Of a DNA stretch of 21,897 nt, positions 1 through 7,303 are shown in pieces. The position numbers were made by a program, and so were the translations under genes. Each line of letters starts with the position of its first letter. Within the stretch, counting starts at the first letter, position 1. The stretch spans positions 1 through 21,897 of the forward strand of contig CAYONQ010000044.1 of the NCBI GenBank assembly GCA_964405375.1, read 5' to 3'. Source of the DNA: CAYONQ01 sp964405375 (GTDB lineage Bacteria > Planctomycetota > Phycisphaerae > Sedimentisphaerales > Anaerobacaceae). The notes below the pieces were generated by a model. The model had not been told where the DNA came from and searched no databases. It saw only the letters and a list, made by a program, of their open reading frames with translations.

Positions 1-27
1 GAAACGTGGATAATTCTCTAATCGTAT

Positions 28-537
28 GTGGTACATAATTCGGGGTCAGACCAAATGAGAGAATTAACTGCAGTGGAGATTACAAGAATTATTTCTGAAA
101 TAATTTTGGATATATGTAAAGTCTCTGGTAGGGCACAAGAAGCAAAATGTTTAATTGTTTATGAGGAGGCCCATTCTCTGATACCAGAGTGGAATTCAGT
201 TGCTAGCGAAGGCGACAAAACCGCAACAAATGGTACTGCAAAAGTTATTCTTCAAGGTCGCAAATATGGCTTTGGTAGCTTAATTATTACCCAAAGAACA
301 GCAAATGTAAGTAAAAGTATCCTTAATCAATGCAATACAATTTTCGCCTTACGAGTATTTGATGATACAGGCAAACAATTCCTTGAGAATTATATAGGGA
401 AGGACTATACAAATACCCTCGCAACCTTGGAAGAGAGACATGCAATAGCGATTGGTAAAGGTCTTAAATTAAAGCAACCAGTTATTATTCAATTAAATGA
501 GAAGGACCACATAACCATCTTGGAGCCCCCCCAATAA
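28..537 (+). pseudogene. 5'-truncated HerA-like P-loop ATPase, C-terminal fragment
   Basis: A 169-residue product matches the C-terminal half of HerA/DUF87-type hexameric DNA-translocating ATPases. A Walker B-like stretch CLIVYEEAHSLIP (about residues 41-53) is followed by the sensor region GRKYGFGSLIITQRTANVSK and the usual tail with a barrel-like end. No Walker A (GxxGxGKT) is present. The frame is closed upstream by TAA at 19-21, so the P-loop half is missing rather than merely outside the window. The first codons (GTG GTA CAT AAT TCG GGG) do not resemble the family, and similarity seems to start near MRELTAVEIT. The sequence is AT-rich like the restriction genes downstream. HerA proteins work with NurA in end resection or with SIR2 or nuclease partners in phage defence. 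No partner is visible here, so its former role is unknown. It is probably non-functional. Confidence 0.7.
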
Positions 538-540
538 ACA

Positions 541-704
541 AACTGTGAAATCTGCGTCAAAATCAGTTGACTTTTTCGCTAAGGCGGCCTACTTTATAAT
601 AAAGTGAATGTCGGTGGCAAGAGTATTCCGTCTAACACTGTCGCTGTGGTACTGTAAGCTGACTTAATACGAGGCGAACCTTCAAATACTGAAATGGTTA
701 TGCT
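541..704 (+). promoter_or_regulatory. Leader region of restriction-modification locus 1 with a perfect TATAAT
   Basis: This gap separates the HerA remnant from the methyltransferase gene. It holds a perfect -10-like TATAAT at 595-600. The best -35-like hexamer, TTGACT at 567-572, is 22 nt upstream, which is too far for a standard sigma-70 promoter. A poor T-rich hexamer lies at the correct distance. No controller-protein gene or clear operator repeat is visible. Transcription of the restriction operon from here is plausible but weakly supported. Confidence 0.25.
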
Positions 705-1694
705 ATGAAAAAGCGAGCACCAAGAAACAAAACGCTGACATGCTCTGAACTAGAGATTTCTGAGTTCTCAAAGAAGCTCATGCGCCTCTCACAAATGGCT
801 AGCATAGACTCAATTACCAACCGGATCGTTCATCAAGATTTTGCGGAGGCGATCGCGTTTTTTCCTCAAGGTTTTGTCGACCTTTTGATTGTCGATCCAC
901 CATATAACCTTACGAAGAATTACAACGGCCATGTATTCAGGTCTAAGCAGGCAGAAGATTATACGAAGTGGTTCGAGAACATTGTTGTGTCCTTTACGAA
1001 AATCTTGACCCCAACCGCCTCCATTTATGTTTGTAGTGACTGGCAAACATCGAATCTCGTATTCCCAGTTTTAGACAAACATTTCACGGTGCGAAATAGG
1101 ATAACATGGGAAAGAGAGAAAGGAAGAGGCGCAAAAAGCAACTGGAAGAATAATACAGAGGATATTTGGTTTTGCACATGTGGAAGCGAATATTTTTTCA
1201 ACGTAGATGCAGTGAAAATCAAAAGGAGAGTTATTGCCCCATACCGCACAGATGATGGCAAGCCCAAAGATTGGGAAGAATCTCAGAATGGTAATTACCG
1301 CCTGACTTATCCCTCAAACTTGTGGTCTGATATCACAATACCGTTTTGGTCTATGCCGGAGAACACAGACCATCCCACCCAGAAGCCTGAGAAGCTCATT
1401 GCAAAGCTGATTATGGCAAGTTCCAAAGAAGGAGACTTTGTTTTCGATCCTTTTCTTGGAAGCGGCACAACAGCGGTTGTAGCCAAAAAACTACATCGCC
1501 GATTTTGCGGTGTGGAAATGAATTTGGAATACTGCTGCTGGGCTGAAAAGCGATTGATGCTCACAAAATATGACTCATCCATTCAAGGTTATGTTGACGG
1601 TCTCTTCTGGGAGCGGAATAGTTTGAAAGACCAGAAGCCACGCAAAGAGAACAATGCATCCTACTGCAACATCTTGGAGCTGTTCAATGACTGA
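705..1694 (+). CDS. Type II DNA methyltransferase, beta class (N6-adenine or N4-cytosine)
   Basis: The 329-residue product transfers a methyl group from S-adenosylmethionine to an exocyclic amino group in a specific DNA site. Catalytic motif IV (VDPPYN, about residues 64-69) comes first. The SAM-binding motif I (FDPFLGSGTT, about 248-257) comes near the C-terminus after HPTQKP, the order that defines the beta class. The stretch between them (WEREKGRGAKSNWKNN onwards) should include target recognition. The next gene begins inside the last codons of this one and encodes a putative restriction endonuclease, so this is best read as the protective half of a type II system. The start ATG at 705 has no strong ribosome binding site. 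The recognition sequence cannot be derived from what is visible. Confidence 0.9.
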   Translation: MKKRAPRNKTLTCSELEISEFSKKLMRLSQMASIDSITNRIVHQDFAEAIAFFPQGFVDLLIVDPPYNLTKNYNGHVFRSKQAEDYTKWFENIVVSFTKILTPTASIYVCSDWQTSNLVFPVLDKHFTVRNRITWEREKGRGAKSNWKNNTEDIWFCTCGSEYFFNVDAVKIKRRVIAPYRTDDGKPKDWEESQNGNYRLTYPSNLWSDITIPFWSMPENTDHPTQKPEKLIAKLIMASSKEGDFVFDPFLGSGTTAVVAKKLHRRFCGVEMNLEYCCWAEKRLMLTKYDSSIQGYVDGLFWERNSLKDQKPRKENNASYCNILELFND

Positions 1695-2844
1695 CGCCCT
1701 GCACCGACTATTGGAATTGATCAAACGGAATGACGGTATCAACGACAAGGCACGCTTAGCCCGCATCGTGGCAGATGCATTCCATCTCACCAAAGATCGC
1801 TCAGTCTACTACTGCACCGACTACGCCTTGCGTTTCAGCTCCTCGGTAAGTCGCAATTTTGGAAACACAGTCCTGTCCCTATCCAACCTCCGCAAGTACG
1901 ACGACCGCCCGTTCATCGTGTGCCTCGTCACGCCGTCACAGAACTACTGTCTGATTGCCAATACGACATTCCTCAAGAAGATAAGCCATAGCTCACAAGA
2001 GCTCAGGGAGAACAACATCAGGGGGAGCTTCAACGGATCTGACATCGTCAGGGAGTTTGAAGGAATCTGTAACTCTGCTGAAAACATCGCTCGGCTGTAC
2101 GCAGTTCATGCGGATATCGGATTTGAGGGCAACCTGCCCCGCCTTGTGGAGGCGACGACCAACATTTCCCCATCGGGAACAAAGTATCGTGTTAGCGACA
2201 CGGCATCGATCGCAATTCTTGCCGCTCCCAAACGAGCCATGCGCTTTGTTGCCTCCGAGGAGTCTGGCGTTCTCAAGGCAGAGCTGGATATGCAGGTCAA
2301 GAAGTTCAAGACGGAGATTCTGCTGGCGGCACTCATAGAGAACGTCAATGTTCGCGGTCGCATTATTGAGTATCTCATTGCTGGAGAAGATGAATCGTTG
2401 CGGCAGGAACTCGTCTCCGCCTTGAAAGCCGGAAACAGAGGCATCCCCCAGTTCAAGACAGACAACATGCTGGGGGACTACCAAAGACGTTTCGATGCCT
2501 TCGATACCGAAACGGATGTGAAGACGAAGATCATGATCCTGAGCTCAAATCCCAAAGCATACAACCTCGACAAAATGCTTGAGTTTCTTACCGGGAATAG
2601 GTCTGTTTTCATGTTTTACTTTGTCGGCATTGATCCTGGGAGGATCGTCAACACTGCACTCATCTCAATGTTTCAGCGAGATCTGCTTCGCTCCACCATT
2701 CTGCTTCGTCATTGGTCTGGCCGAAACTCACGTGGGGTGTCACAGTTTGAGGGCAAGACGATCAACGACCTCATAATCAAACCGGTGTCAGCGATTAACG
2801 AGAGCGAATCCGTGGAGTTTCTGAAAGGGGTGATCGCACTCTAA
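1687..2844 (+). CDS. Putative type II restriction endonuclease (PD-(D/E)XK-like), partner of the upstream methyltransferase
   Basis: The 385-residue product is not one I recognise by name. The ATG at 1687 overlaps the methyltransferase stop by 8 nt and has GGAG at 1676-1679, 7 nt upstream. A further in-frame ATG at 1654 lacks these features and would lengthen the overlap. Residues 224-231 (GRIIEYLI) resemble the helix that carries a conserved acidic residue in PD-(D/E)XK nucleases. The segment RRFDAFDTETDVKTKI (about 267-282) gives an acidic residue followed by D277-V-K279, a typical nuclease active-site strand. The N-terminal half (1-200) has no motif known to me and may bind DNA. Translational coupling to a methyltransferase is the strongest argument for a restriction function. 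Base composition is more GC-rich than the HerA fragment upstream. Confidence 0.65.
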   Translation: MTDALHRLLELIKRNDGINDKARLARIVADAFHLTKDRSVYYCTDYALRFSSSVSRNFGNTVLSLSNLRKYDDRPFIVCLVTPSQNYCLIANTTFLKKISHSSQELRENNIRGSFNGSDIVREFEGICNSAENIARLYAVHADIGFEGNLPRLVEATTNISPSGTKYRVSDTASIAILAAPKRAMRFVASEESGVLKAELDMQVKKFKTEILLAALIENVNVRGRIIEYLIAGEDESLRQELVSALKAGNRGIPQFKTDNMLGDYQRRFDAFDTETDVKTKIMILSSNPKAYNLDKMLEFLTGNRSVFMFYFVGIDPGRIVNTALISMFQRDLLRSTILLRHWSGRNSRGVSQFEGKTINDLIIKPVSAINESESVEFLKGVIAL

Positions 2845-2949
2845 GAGGCGAATAATTTAGAAATTATGAAAGCCAGATGCTTGGAGACTATAATGTCTTT
2901 ACGTGCTCACTACAGGTGCGGCATAAAAATTTATTAGCATGAACTTGGT

Positions 2950-3180
2950 TTGGCGCGTTCTCAGTGATCTCGGCGGTTAAAATCCGTCGCATTTTTTCTC
3001 ATTTCTTCTCTATTTTTTGCAATTTTTTGCAAAATTTCGCAATTTTTTCACCATTTTTTGCATTTTTTCTCACTTTTTCTCACTTTTTCTCACTTTTTTC
3101 CTTACCTATTTTGCCCAGACCTTGCAACCTAACGCCCCAACCCTCATTTTTACCCCAAAAAACCCACATCCCCCTTTAAA
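2950..3180 (+). repeat. T-rich repeat element, copy 1 (inverted relative to the copy at 4361-4520)
   Basis: Just upstream is a stretch (GCGTTCTCAGTGATCTCGG, from 2954) of a type often seen as a dispersed intergenic repeat. From about 2991 to 3100 the plus strand is almost pure T broken by CTC, GCA and CAC, including GCAATTTTTTGCAAAA and three tandem TTTTTCTCAC units. This is followed by a C-rich, G-poor tail (CCTTACCTATTTTGCCCAGACC and onwards, to about 3180). The minus strand of 4361-4520 shows the same order: T-rich block, the same GCAATTTTTTGCAAAA core, then CCTTGCTCATCTCGCCCAAACC and a C-rich tail. The frame through this block gives only Phe/Ser/Ile low complexity, so I do not call it a gene. 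The rest of 2845-3294 holds nothing I recognise. Confidence 0.6.
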
Positions 3181-3294
3181 ATAACCCCCAAAAATCAGTG
3201 TTTTTAAAAAAATTCCGGACTTTTAAAAACCATTTTTGCTTCGGCTTCTTCGGATACTGGCCTGACCACTGAAAACCGTAACATTGTGGTTGTG

Positions 3295-4125
3295 TTAGGC
3301 GGGATTATAGGTGATGTCGGCGTAGCCGGGCTGTTTTTGAGGTCGGTTCGGCCATTTCAATTCGTCAAACAAAAACTCACACCCCTGCCGTATCATCACA
3401 GCCGGCATACAAGGGCACATCTCAAATGAGCCGATTATGTCATTGTCCTGCTTAGCCAAAGTATTTAGCAGATAATCCCAGTTTTCACGGGGCACACCGC
3501 CTCGCAAACCGGGCGGCTCATGGTCGTCGGCCTGCCCGTAATTGTCGGTGAGATGCAGGTGAGCTGTCCTACCAGCCAACTCATCCACATATTGCCTGAA
3601 GGTAAATTGAGGGTCCAGATTGGCATAGCCGGTATCGAGACAGTACAGGATGGACTTAAATTTTTCACCAACCTCCTTCAATATTGATAATCTGCCGGTT
3701 TCGAGGCACAACCTGACTTTATTAATTTCAGCTAATTTGGCCACCTCGGCGGCAAAATCCCAGCCATTGGCATTGCTGCCGTTGGCATTGCTGCCGTTGG
3801 CATTGCTGTCGTTGGGAATACCGAAACTTCGCAAATCGGTTACAATATTTGCGCCAAGCAGCTTGGCACACTCAATCTGCTCATTCCATTGCTCTAATGT
3901 AGGGACATCGTTGCGGGAACGCATCGCCACCAGCATATCGTTGGTGGCCTCGACCAGCCGGGACCAATTGCGCCTGTCGTAACGGCACTCATCCTGGCCT
4001 TTTATGTTTGGCCATAGTTCTACGCCAAAGCCCTGTGACTTAAGGAATTGGCATTCCTGCTCGAAGGACAGGTTGTTCTCGCGTCCCCAGAATACCATTG
4101 TGGAAACCGCGTAACGAATCCGCAT
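3295..4125 (-). CDS. Xylose isomerase-like TIM-barrel protein (sugar phosphate isomerase/epimerase family)
   Basis: The 276-residue product looks like an AP-endonuclease-2/xylose-isomerase-like TIM barrel, a fold that usually isomerises or epimerises sugars or inositols with bound divalent metal. Visible family features are VELWPN near the N-terminus, LCLETGRLS, YCLDTGYANLD, a metal-binding-like HLHLTDNYG with the following DDHEPPG, and SFEMCP near the end. The ATG at 4125 has GGAG about 9 nt upstream. An Asn/Ser/Gly/Ala tandem repeat (SNANG three times) lies between two barrel elements and is probably a surface loop. The gene stands alone between two repeat elements, with no pathway neighbour to suggest a substrate. 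The fold call is firm and the reaction is unknown. Confidence 0.8.
   Translation of the reverse strand: MRIRYAVSTMVFWGRENNLSFEQECQFLKSQGFGVELWPNIKGQDECRYDRRNWSRLVEATNDMLVAMRSRNDVPTLEQWNEQIECAKLLGANIVTDLRSFGIPNDSNANGSNANGSNANGWDFAAEVAKLAEINKVRLCLETGRLSILKEVGEKFKSILYCLDTGYANLDPQFTFRQYVDELAGRTAHLHLTDNYGQADDHEPPGLRGGVPRENWDYLLNTLAKQDNDIIGSFEMCPCMPAVMIRQGCEFLFDELKWPNRPQKQPGYADITYNPA
3767..3815 (-). repeat. 15-bp in-frame coding tandem repeat
   Basis: The plus-strand unit GTTGGCATTGCTGCC occurs about three times with only end variations, and it encodes Ser-Asn-Ala-Asn-Gly repeats in the TIM-barrel protein. The 15-bp period keeps the frame, so copy-number change would add or remove five residues without breaking the gene. 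Confidence 0.85.
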
Positions 4126-4360
4126 CAGTCCATCTCCATATCCGATTAGAGCGCACCGTTTCTATAACTACTATCGATTGAAAACGAGTATAGCTTCAAA
4201 TTTTCCCAAAAAATCCTGTATTTTGGGTTAATAGCCGGGTTTTAATAAAAATAAAGGTGCCGGGTGCTGTGCCTTTGTCCAATAATAATTGGGTGGGAGT
4301 TCGCATTAGATGCTTGAGTTTTCCCCGGCGAAACAGGAAAAAAGATGGCACTATTCCAGT

Positions 4361-4520
4361 TCAATGGAGGGGTTGGTTTGGGTGGTTTGGGCGAGATGAG
4401 CAAGGAAGAAAATGGGGAAAAATGAAGAAAAATAGAGAAAAAATGCGAAAAATAGAGAAAAATAGGTACGTTTTTGCAAAAAATTGCAAAAAAATGAGAA
4501 AAAATGGGAAAAAGAGAGAA
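4361..4520 (-). repeat. T-rich repeat element, copy 2 (minus-strand orientation)
   Basis: Read on the minus strand, this is a T-rich block (4402-4520) with the core GCAATTTTTTGCAAAA, then a C-rich tail CTCATCTCGCCCAAACC (about 4361-4401). It is the diverged counterpart of the element at about 2990-3180, in the opposite orientation, so the two bracket the TIM-barrel gene. The minus-strand frame through it encodes low-complexity Phe/Ser/Pro sequence and is not credible as a protein. The flanks 4126-4360 and 4521-4566 show nothing else recognisable. Confidence 0.6.
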
Positions 4521-4566
4521 TAAATTCGAATATCGAATATCCTTAACTTTCGCACTTTTTAATATT

Positions 4567-4950
4567 TTATGCTGCATAGGCTAATGCGTTAACAGCTATT
4601 ATTGGAATTTTTTCAAAAGCGATATGGCTATCGAACATACAATTTATTCTGTCCTTCCAAAGTGTCATTCGCAAAGCAGCCAAAGCGTTCGCGAAGCTTG
4701 GAGCTGTTTTGCGGTACCATGGCAAATAGCGAATCTTTGCCCTGGCCTGTTTGCTTTGCAGATACCACAGCCATATCATCGAATAAAGACCAAAGCTCAT
4801 CGCTGCCGCTCGTTCGGGCCCCTGACGCTTGAAGCACTGAATCTGTTGGCCGCCGAGCAACTGTTTGGTATTTTTGAAAGTATCTTCGATCGACCACCTG
4901 CCGCTGAAAGCATTGAACAATTGACAATAGCTATTGTAGCTTGGGAGCAT
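4567..4950 (-). pseudogene. IS4-like DDE transposase, C-terminal remnant
   Basis: The 127-residue frame contains GRWSIEDTFKNTKQLLGG, which fits the R-x3-E-x6-K part of the YREK signature of IS4-type DDE transposases. A typical tail follows (ERAAAMSFGLYSMIWLWYL, then LPWYRKTAPSFANALAALR). The catalytic Asp residues and the N-terminal two thirds are missing. The codon just before the ATG at 4950 is a TGA stop, and upstream sequence on this strand is no longer transposase-like because another element's tail begins there. No inverted repeat could be assigned. This is a dead fragment. Confidence 0.75.
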
Positions 4951-5040
4951 TCAAGAAATGAAAACAAAACAGGCATAGACTGGCAATTCACTACAGCTGA
5001 TGCCCGAATGAAACTGAGAAAACTATACCCAACAATTTAG
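4944..5040 (+). pseudogene. IS630-like transposase, extreme C-terminal remnant
   Basis: The plus-strand frame ending at TAG 5038-5040 finishes with HSRNENKTGIDWQFTTADAR and then MKLRKLYPTI. The DWQFTTADAR...KLYP ending is characteristic of one group of IS630 transposases. Upstream in the same frame the translation is merely antisense to the IS4-like remnant, so the join between the two elements lies near 4944-4952. Only about 30 codons survive. From 5041 to the LAB_N gene promoter nothing else is recognisable except a short hairpin (CCTCT/AGAGG around 5103-5119). Confidence 0.55.
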
Positions 5041-5181
5041 CTTGGACGGACTACTAGTTGCCCCTCTCTTTTAAAAGTGTTACATAACCCTTCCATGGAC
5101 GACCTCTCTGAAATAGAGGGTATAAAATACTTTATAAAAAACCGCCGACACAACAGCGCTCCGATTTTTATTGGCTTATCC

Positions 5182-5210
5182 TTTAATTTTACCAGATATT
5201 GGTTTATAAT
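5182..5210 (+). promoter_or_regulatory. Candidate sigma-70 promoter for the LAB_N/GT39 operon
   Basis: A perfect TATAAT at 5205-5210 is preceded, with a 17-nt spacer, by TTTAAT at 5182-5187. It sits 34 nt before the start codon of the LAB_N gene, whose ribosome binding site GGAG is at 5233-5236. The -35 match is poor (TTTAAT against TTGACA), so this rests on the -10 box and position. Confidence 0.4.
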
Positions 5211-5244
5211 GTAACAGGCATTTAACAAAAATTGGAGAAAAGAT

Positions 5245-5592
5245 ATGGTTGGTTCAATAATCGAATTTGTCAAAACTGCGGTAACAGAGCAAATAGTAAA
5301 GGACCCCGTCTGGGCGACGATAGCCCTCGTGGGACAGCTGATATTCGGCGGACGCTTTGTCCTTCAATGGGTAGCCAGCGAATACAAAAAAAGGTCTCAC
5401 GTGCCCACGGCCTTCTGGTTTATATCACTGGTAGGAAGTTTTATCCTGCTCGGCTATTCTATCCACATAAAGAACCCCATTTTCATACTGGGTTTTTCTC
5501 TGAATACGCTCATATATCTGCGGAACATCCATCTGATTTATACGCACCCTAAAAAGTCCATAAAAACTATAATCGAAAAAATCGAGGATTAA
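5245..5592 (+). CDS. LpxB N-terminal-domain (LAB_N) membrane protein
   Basis: The 115-residue product is a stand-alone LAB_N domain, the membrane segment found at the N-terminus of some lipid-A-disaccharide synthases and as a separate small protein. Family hallmarks are GRFVLQWVASE, KRSHVPTAFWFISLVGS and LNTLIYLRNIHLI, with three likely membrane helices. Stand-alone copies are commonly encoded beside glycosyltransferases that modify lipid A, and their biochemical role is not settled. The ATG at 5245 follows GGAG by 8 nt. The stop is 10 nt before the GT39 gene, so the two are probably cotranscribed. Confidence 0.9.
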   Translation: MVGSIIEFVKTAVTEQIVKDPVWATIALVGQLIFGGRFVLQWVASEYKKRSHVPTAFWFISLVGSFILLGYSIHIKNPIFILGFSLNTLIYLRNIHLIYTHPKKSIKTIIEKIED

Positions 5593-5602
5593 GATTAGGT
5601 GT

Positions 5603-7303
5603 ATGACCCGCCAGTTAGAACATAACGATGAAACAAAAAGATACAAAAAAATCACTATCGTATGTGGCGTCCTTATACTTTCCAGTGCAAATGCATTCTG
5701 GAGGCTTTCCCAAACCACGCTTTCCAATCATGAATGTCTCGTCTCTATCACTGCAAGGGAGATGCTCCAGAGTGGTGAATGGATTTTACCCACCTGCAAC
5801 GGACAGCCGCGACTCCAGAAGACGCCCCTGCCCTACTGGTTTGTGGCCGGGCTGTCAAAACTTACCGGCAGCGTCGACGAATTTGCCGCCCGAATGCCCA
5901 ATGCCATCCTTGCAGTTTTATCGGCGACGGCTATTTTGTACTTCGTAAATCGATGGTCCTCATTTAAAATAGCGGCACTTTCTGCATCGATTTGGGTGAC
6001 ATCCTTAGGCTACATACGCTATTCACATAACGCCCAACCGGAGATGCCGCTTACGTTTTTTATCATGCTGTGTTTATTAAGTTTCTACTCTGCAATTACC
6101 GAAAGGAGCAGAAACAGACAAGTAGTATTTGCTCTTGTTTTTTGGGTAAGTTTCGGACTGGCGAATCTTGCCAAAGGCCCGGCTCCACTGCCGCTGGTTT
6201 TGGCTCCTCTATTTTTCTACATAGCCGTGTTTCGACGATGGAAGAAGGTGCCGAAACTGCTGCCCGTCATAGGGATGGTTATTTTTCTGGCTATCGTCTT
6301 ACCGTGGCCGTTAGCTGTCGGTTATAAAGTGGACTGGAACCTGGGCATATGGAAAGCACAGTTCATCGACCGCTTTGTGGGGGAATATGCCAGTGGCCAC
6401 AAACCGTTCTATTATTATCTTTATATAATGTTTCAATTTATTCTGCCTTGGTCTGCCTTCTTACCGATGGCTCTGGTAGCTCCCTTTTATAATGTGTGGA
6501 AAGACAGGCAACCAATAATGCGATTTCTGTGGTTCTGGTTTGTCATTGACCTGGCCGTCATTACTATCTGCGGCGGCAAACGCCAACACTACATCCTGCC
6601 TTTGATGCCGTCGATGGCTATGTTAATCGGTATCCTGTTGAACGATATGGTCTTTGTACGAAAGGCATATACGCACGGATTTGCAAAAGCCGTCCTGCGA
6701 TACCACATCCTGGTCATAATTATAGCTGCAATAGGGGGCTCAATTTTTGTGGCTGTCATCCACCCCCAATTTCTTATCAGCACAATCATCCTTACCACGC
6801 TGATTGTAACTCTAACTTCAATCGTTGGTTTGCTATTTGTCAAAGGACGGCCTGGTTATGCATGCGCAGCAGTCTTCGCTGGTATCGCTGTCTGTTTTAT
6901 GGTCTTTTACACCAGCTTTTCGGTTCTTATAGATCATAATCGGAGTTCCCGGGATTTTTCCAAAAGAATTTCCGAAATAGTTCCGCCATTAGATAAGCTG
7001 GTTGCTTTCAACTCTGTATCTAAAAGGTCGGTGCACTATTTCGGTAAGGTTATACCTGTGATTGAGGACGTATCCACACTATACAAACATTATGAAGACA
7101 GTGATTGGATTATTGCAACCTGCAGCCACCTTGAAAAACTGCTGCAGGATAGGCGTTTCAGAAAAGTATTCTACAAAGAAAAAGCTGAACTCTCCGGTCA
7201 AAAATATATGGCAGGTGCGCTTTTCCACAAATCGGCACCGGTTATCAACAACGGCAGTAACAGCACTTCTTCCAGCAGGCCTAATTTGGCGGAAGGCGAA
7301 TAA
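5603..7303 (+). CDS. GT39-family (ArnT/FlmK-like) membrane glycosyltransferase
   Basis: The 566-residue polytopic protein belongs to the PMT/ArnT superfamily, which moves a sugar from a polyprenyl-phosphate carrier to lipid A or protein on the periplasmic face. The first helix (residues about 18-32) is followed by the conserved first periplasmic loop: NHECLVSITAREMLQSGEW, then P...G.P...KTPLPYWFVAGLSKL. The usual Asp-Glu pair in this loop is His-Glu here. Around ten hydrophobic segments run to about residue 450, and GGKRQHYILPLMP is the typical later-helix signature. The C-terminal soluble part is short. The gene follows the LAB_N gene closely. It converges with the phosphatase-like gene and overlaps its 3' end by 23 bp. 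A lipid A role is inferred from this neighbourhood. Confidence 0.85.
   Translation: MTRQLEHNDETKRYKKITIVCGVLILSSANAFWRLSQTTLSNHECLVSITAREMLQSGEWILPTCNGQPRLQKTPLPYWFVAGLSKLTGSVDEFAARMPNAILAVLSATAILYFVNRWSSFKIAALSASIWVTSLGYIRYSHNAQPEMPLTFFIMLCLLSFYSAITERSRNRQVVFALVFWVSFGLANLAKGPAPLPLVLAPLFFYIAVFRRWKKVPKLLPVIGMVIFLAIVLPWPLAVGYKVDWNLGIWKAQFIDRFVGEYASGHKPFYYYLYIMFQFILPWSAFLPMALVAPFYNVWKDRQPIMRFLWFWFVIDLAVITICGGKRQHYILPLMPSMAMLIGILLNDMVFVRKAYTHGFAKAVLRYHILVIIIAAIGGSIFVAVIHPQFLISTIILTTLIVTLTSIVGLLFVKGRPGYACAAVFAGIAVCFMVFYTSFSVLIDHNRSSRDFSKRISEIVPPLDKLVAFNSVSKRSVHYFGKVIPVIEDVSTLYKHYEDSDWIIATCSHLEKLLQDRRFRKVFYKEKAELSGQKYMAGALFHKSAPVINNGSNSTSSSRPNLAEGE

Noticed and set aside
567..600. TTGACT and TATAAT as a standard promoter for restriction system 1
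   Set aside because: The spacer is 22 nt, too long for sigma-70. Kept only as a low-confidence leader region.
2964..3179. Plus-strand open frame encoding a Phe/Ser-rich 71-residue peptide
   Set aside because: It is the translation of the T-rich repeat element: low complexity, no ribosome binding site and no family resemblance.
4242..4577. Minus-strand open frame with FSHFF-type repeats
   Set aside because: Same cause as the first T-rich element. The similarity between the two peptides comes from the repeat DNA.
4624..4943. Plus-strand open frame leading into the IS630-like tail
   Set aside because: Antisense to the IS4-like transposase remnant. Only the last 30 or so codons are meaningful.
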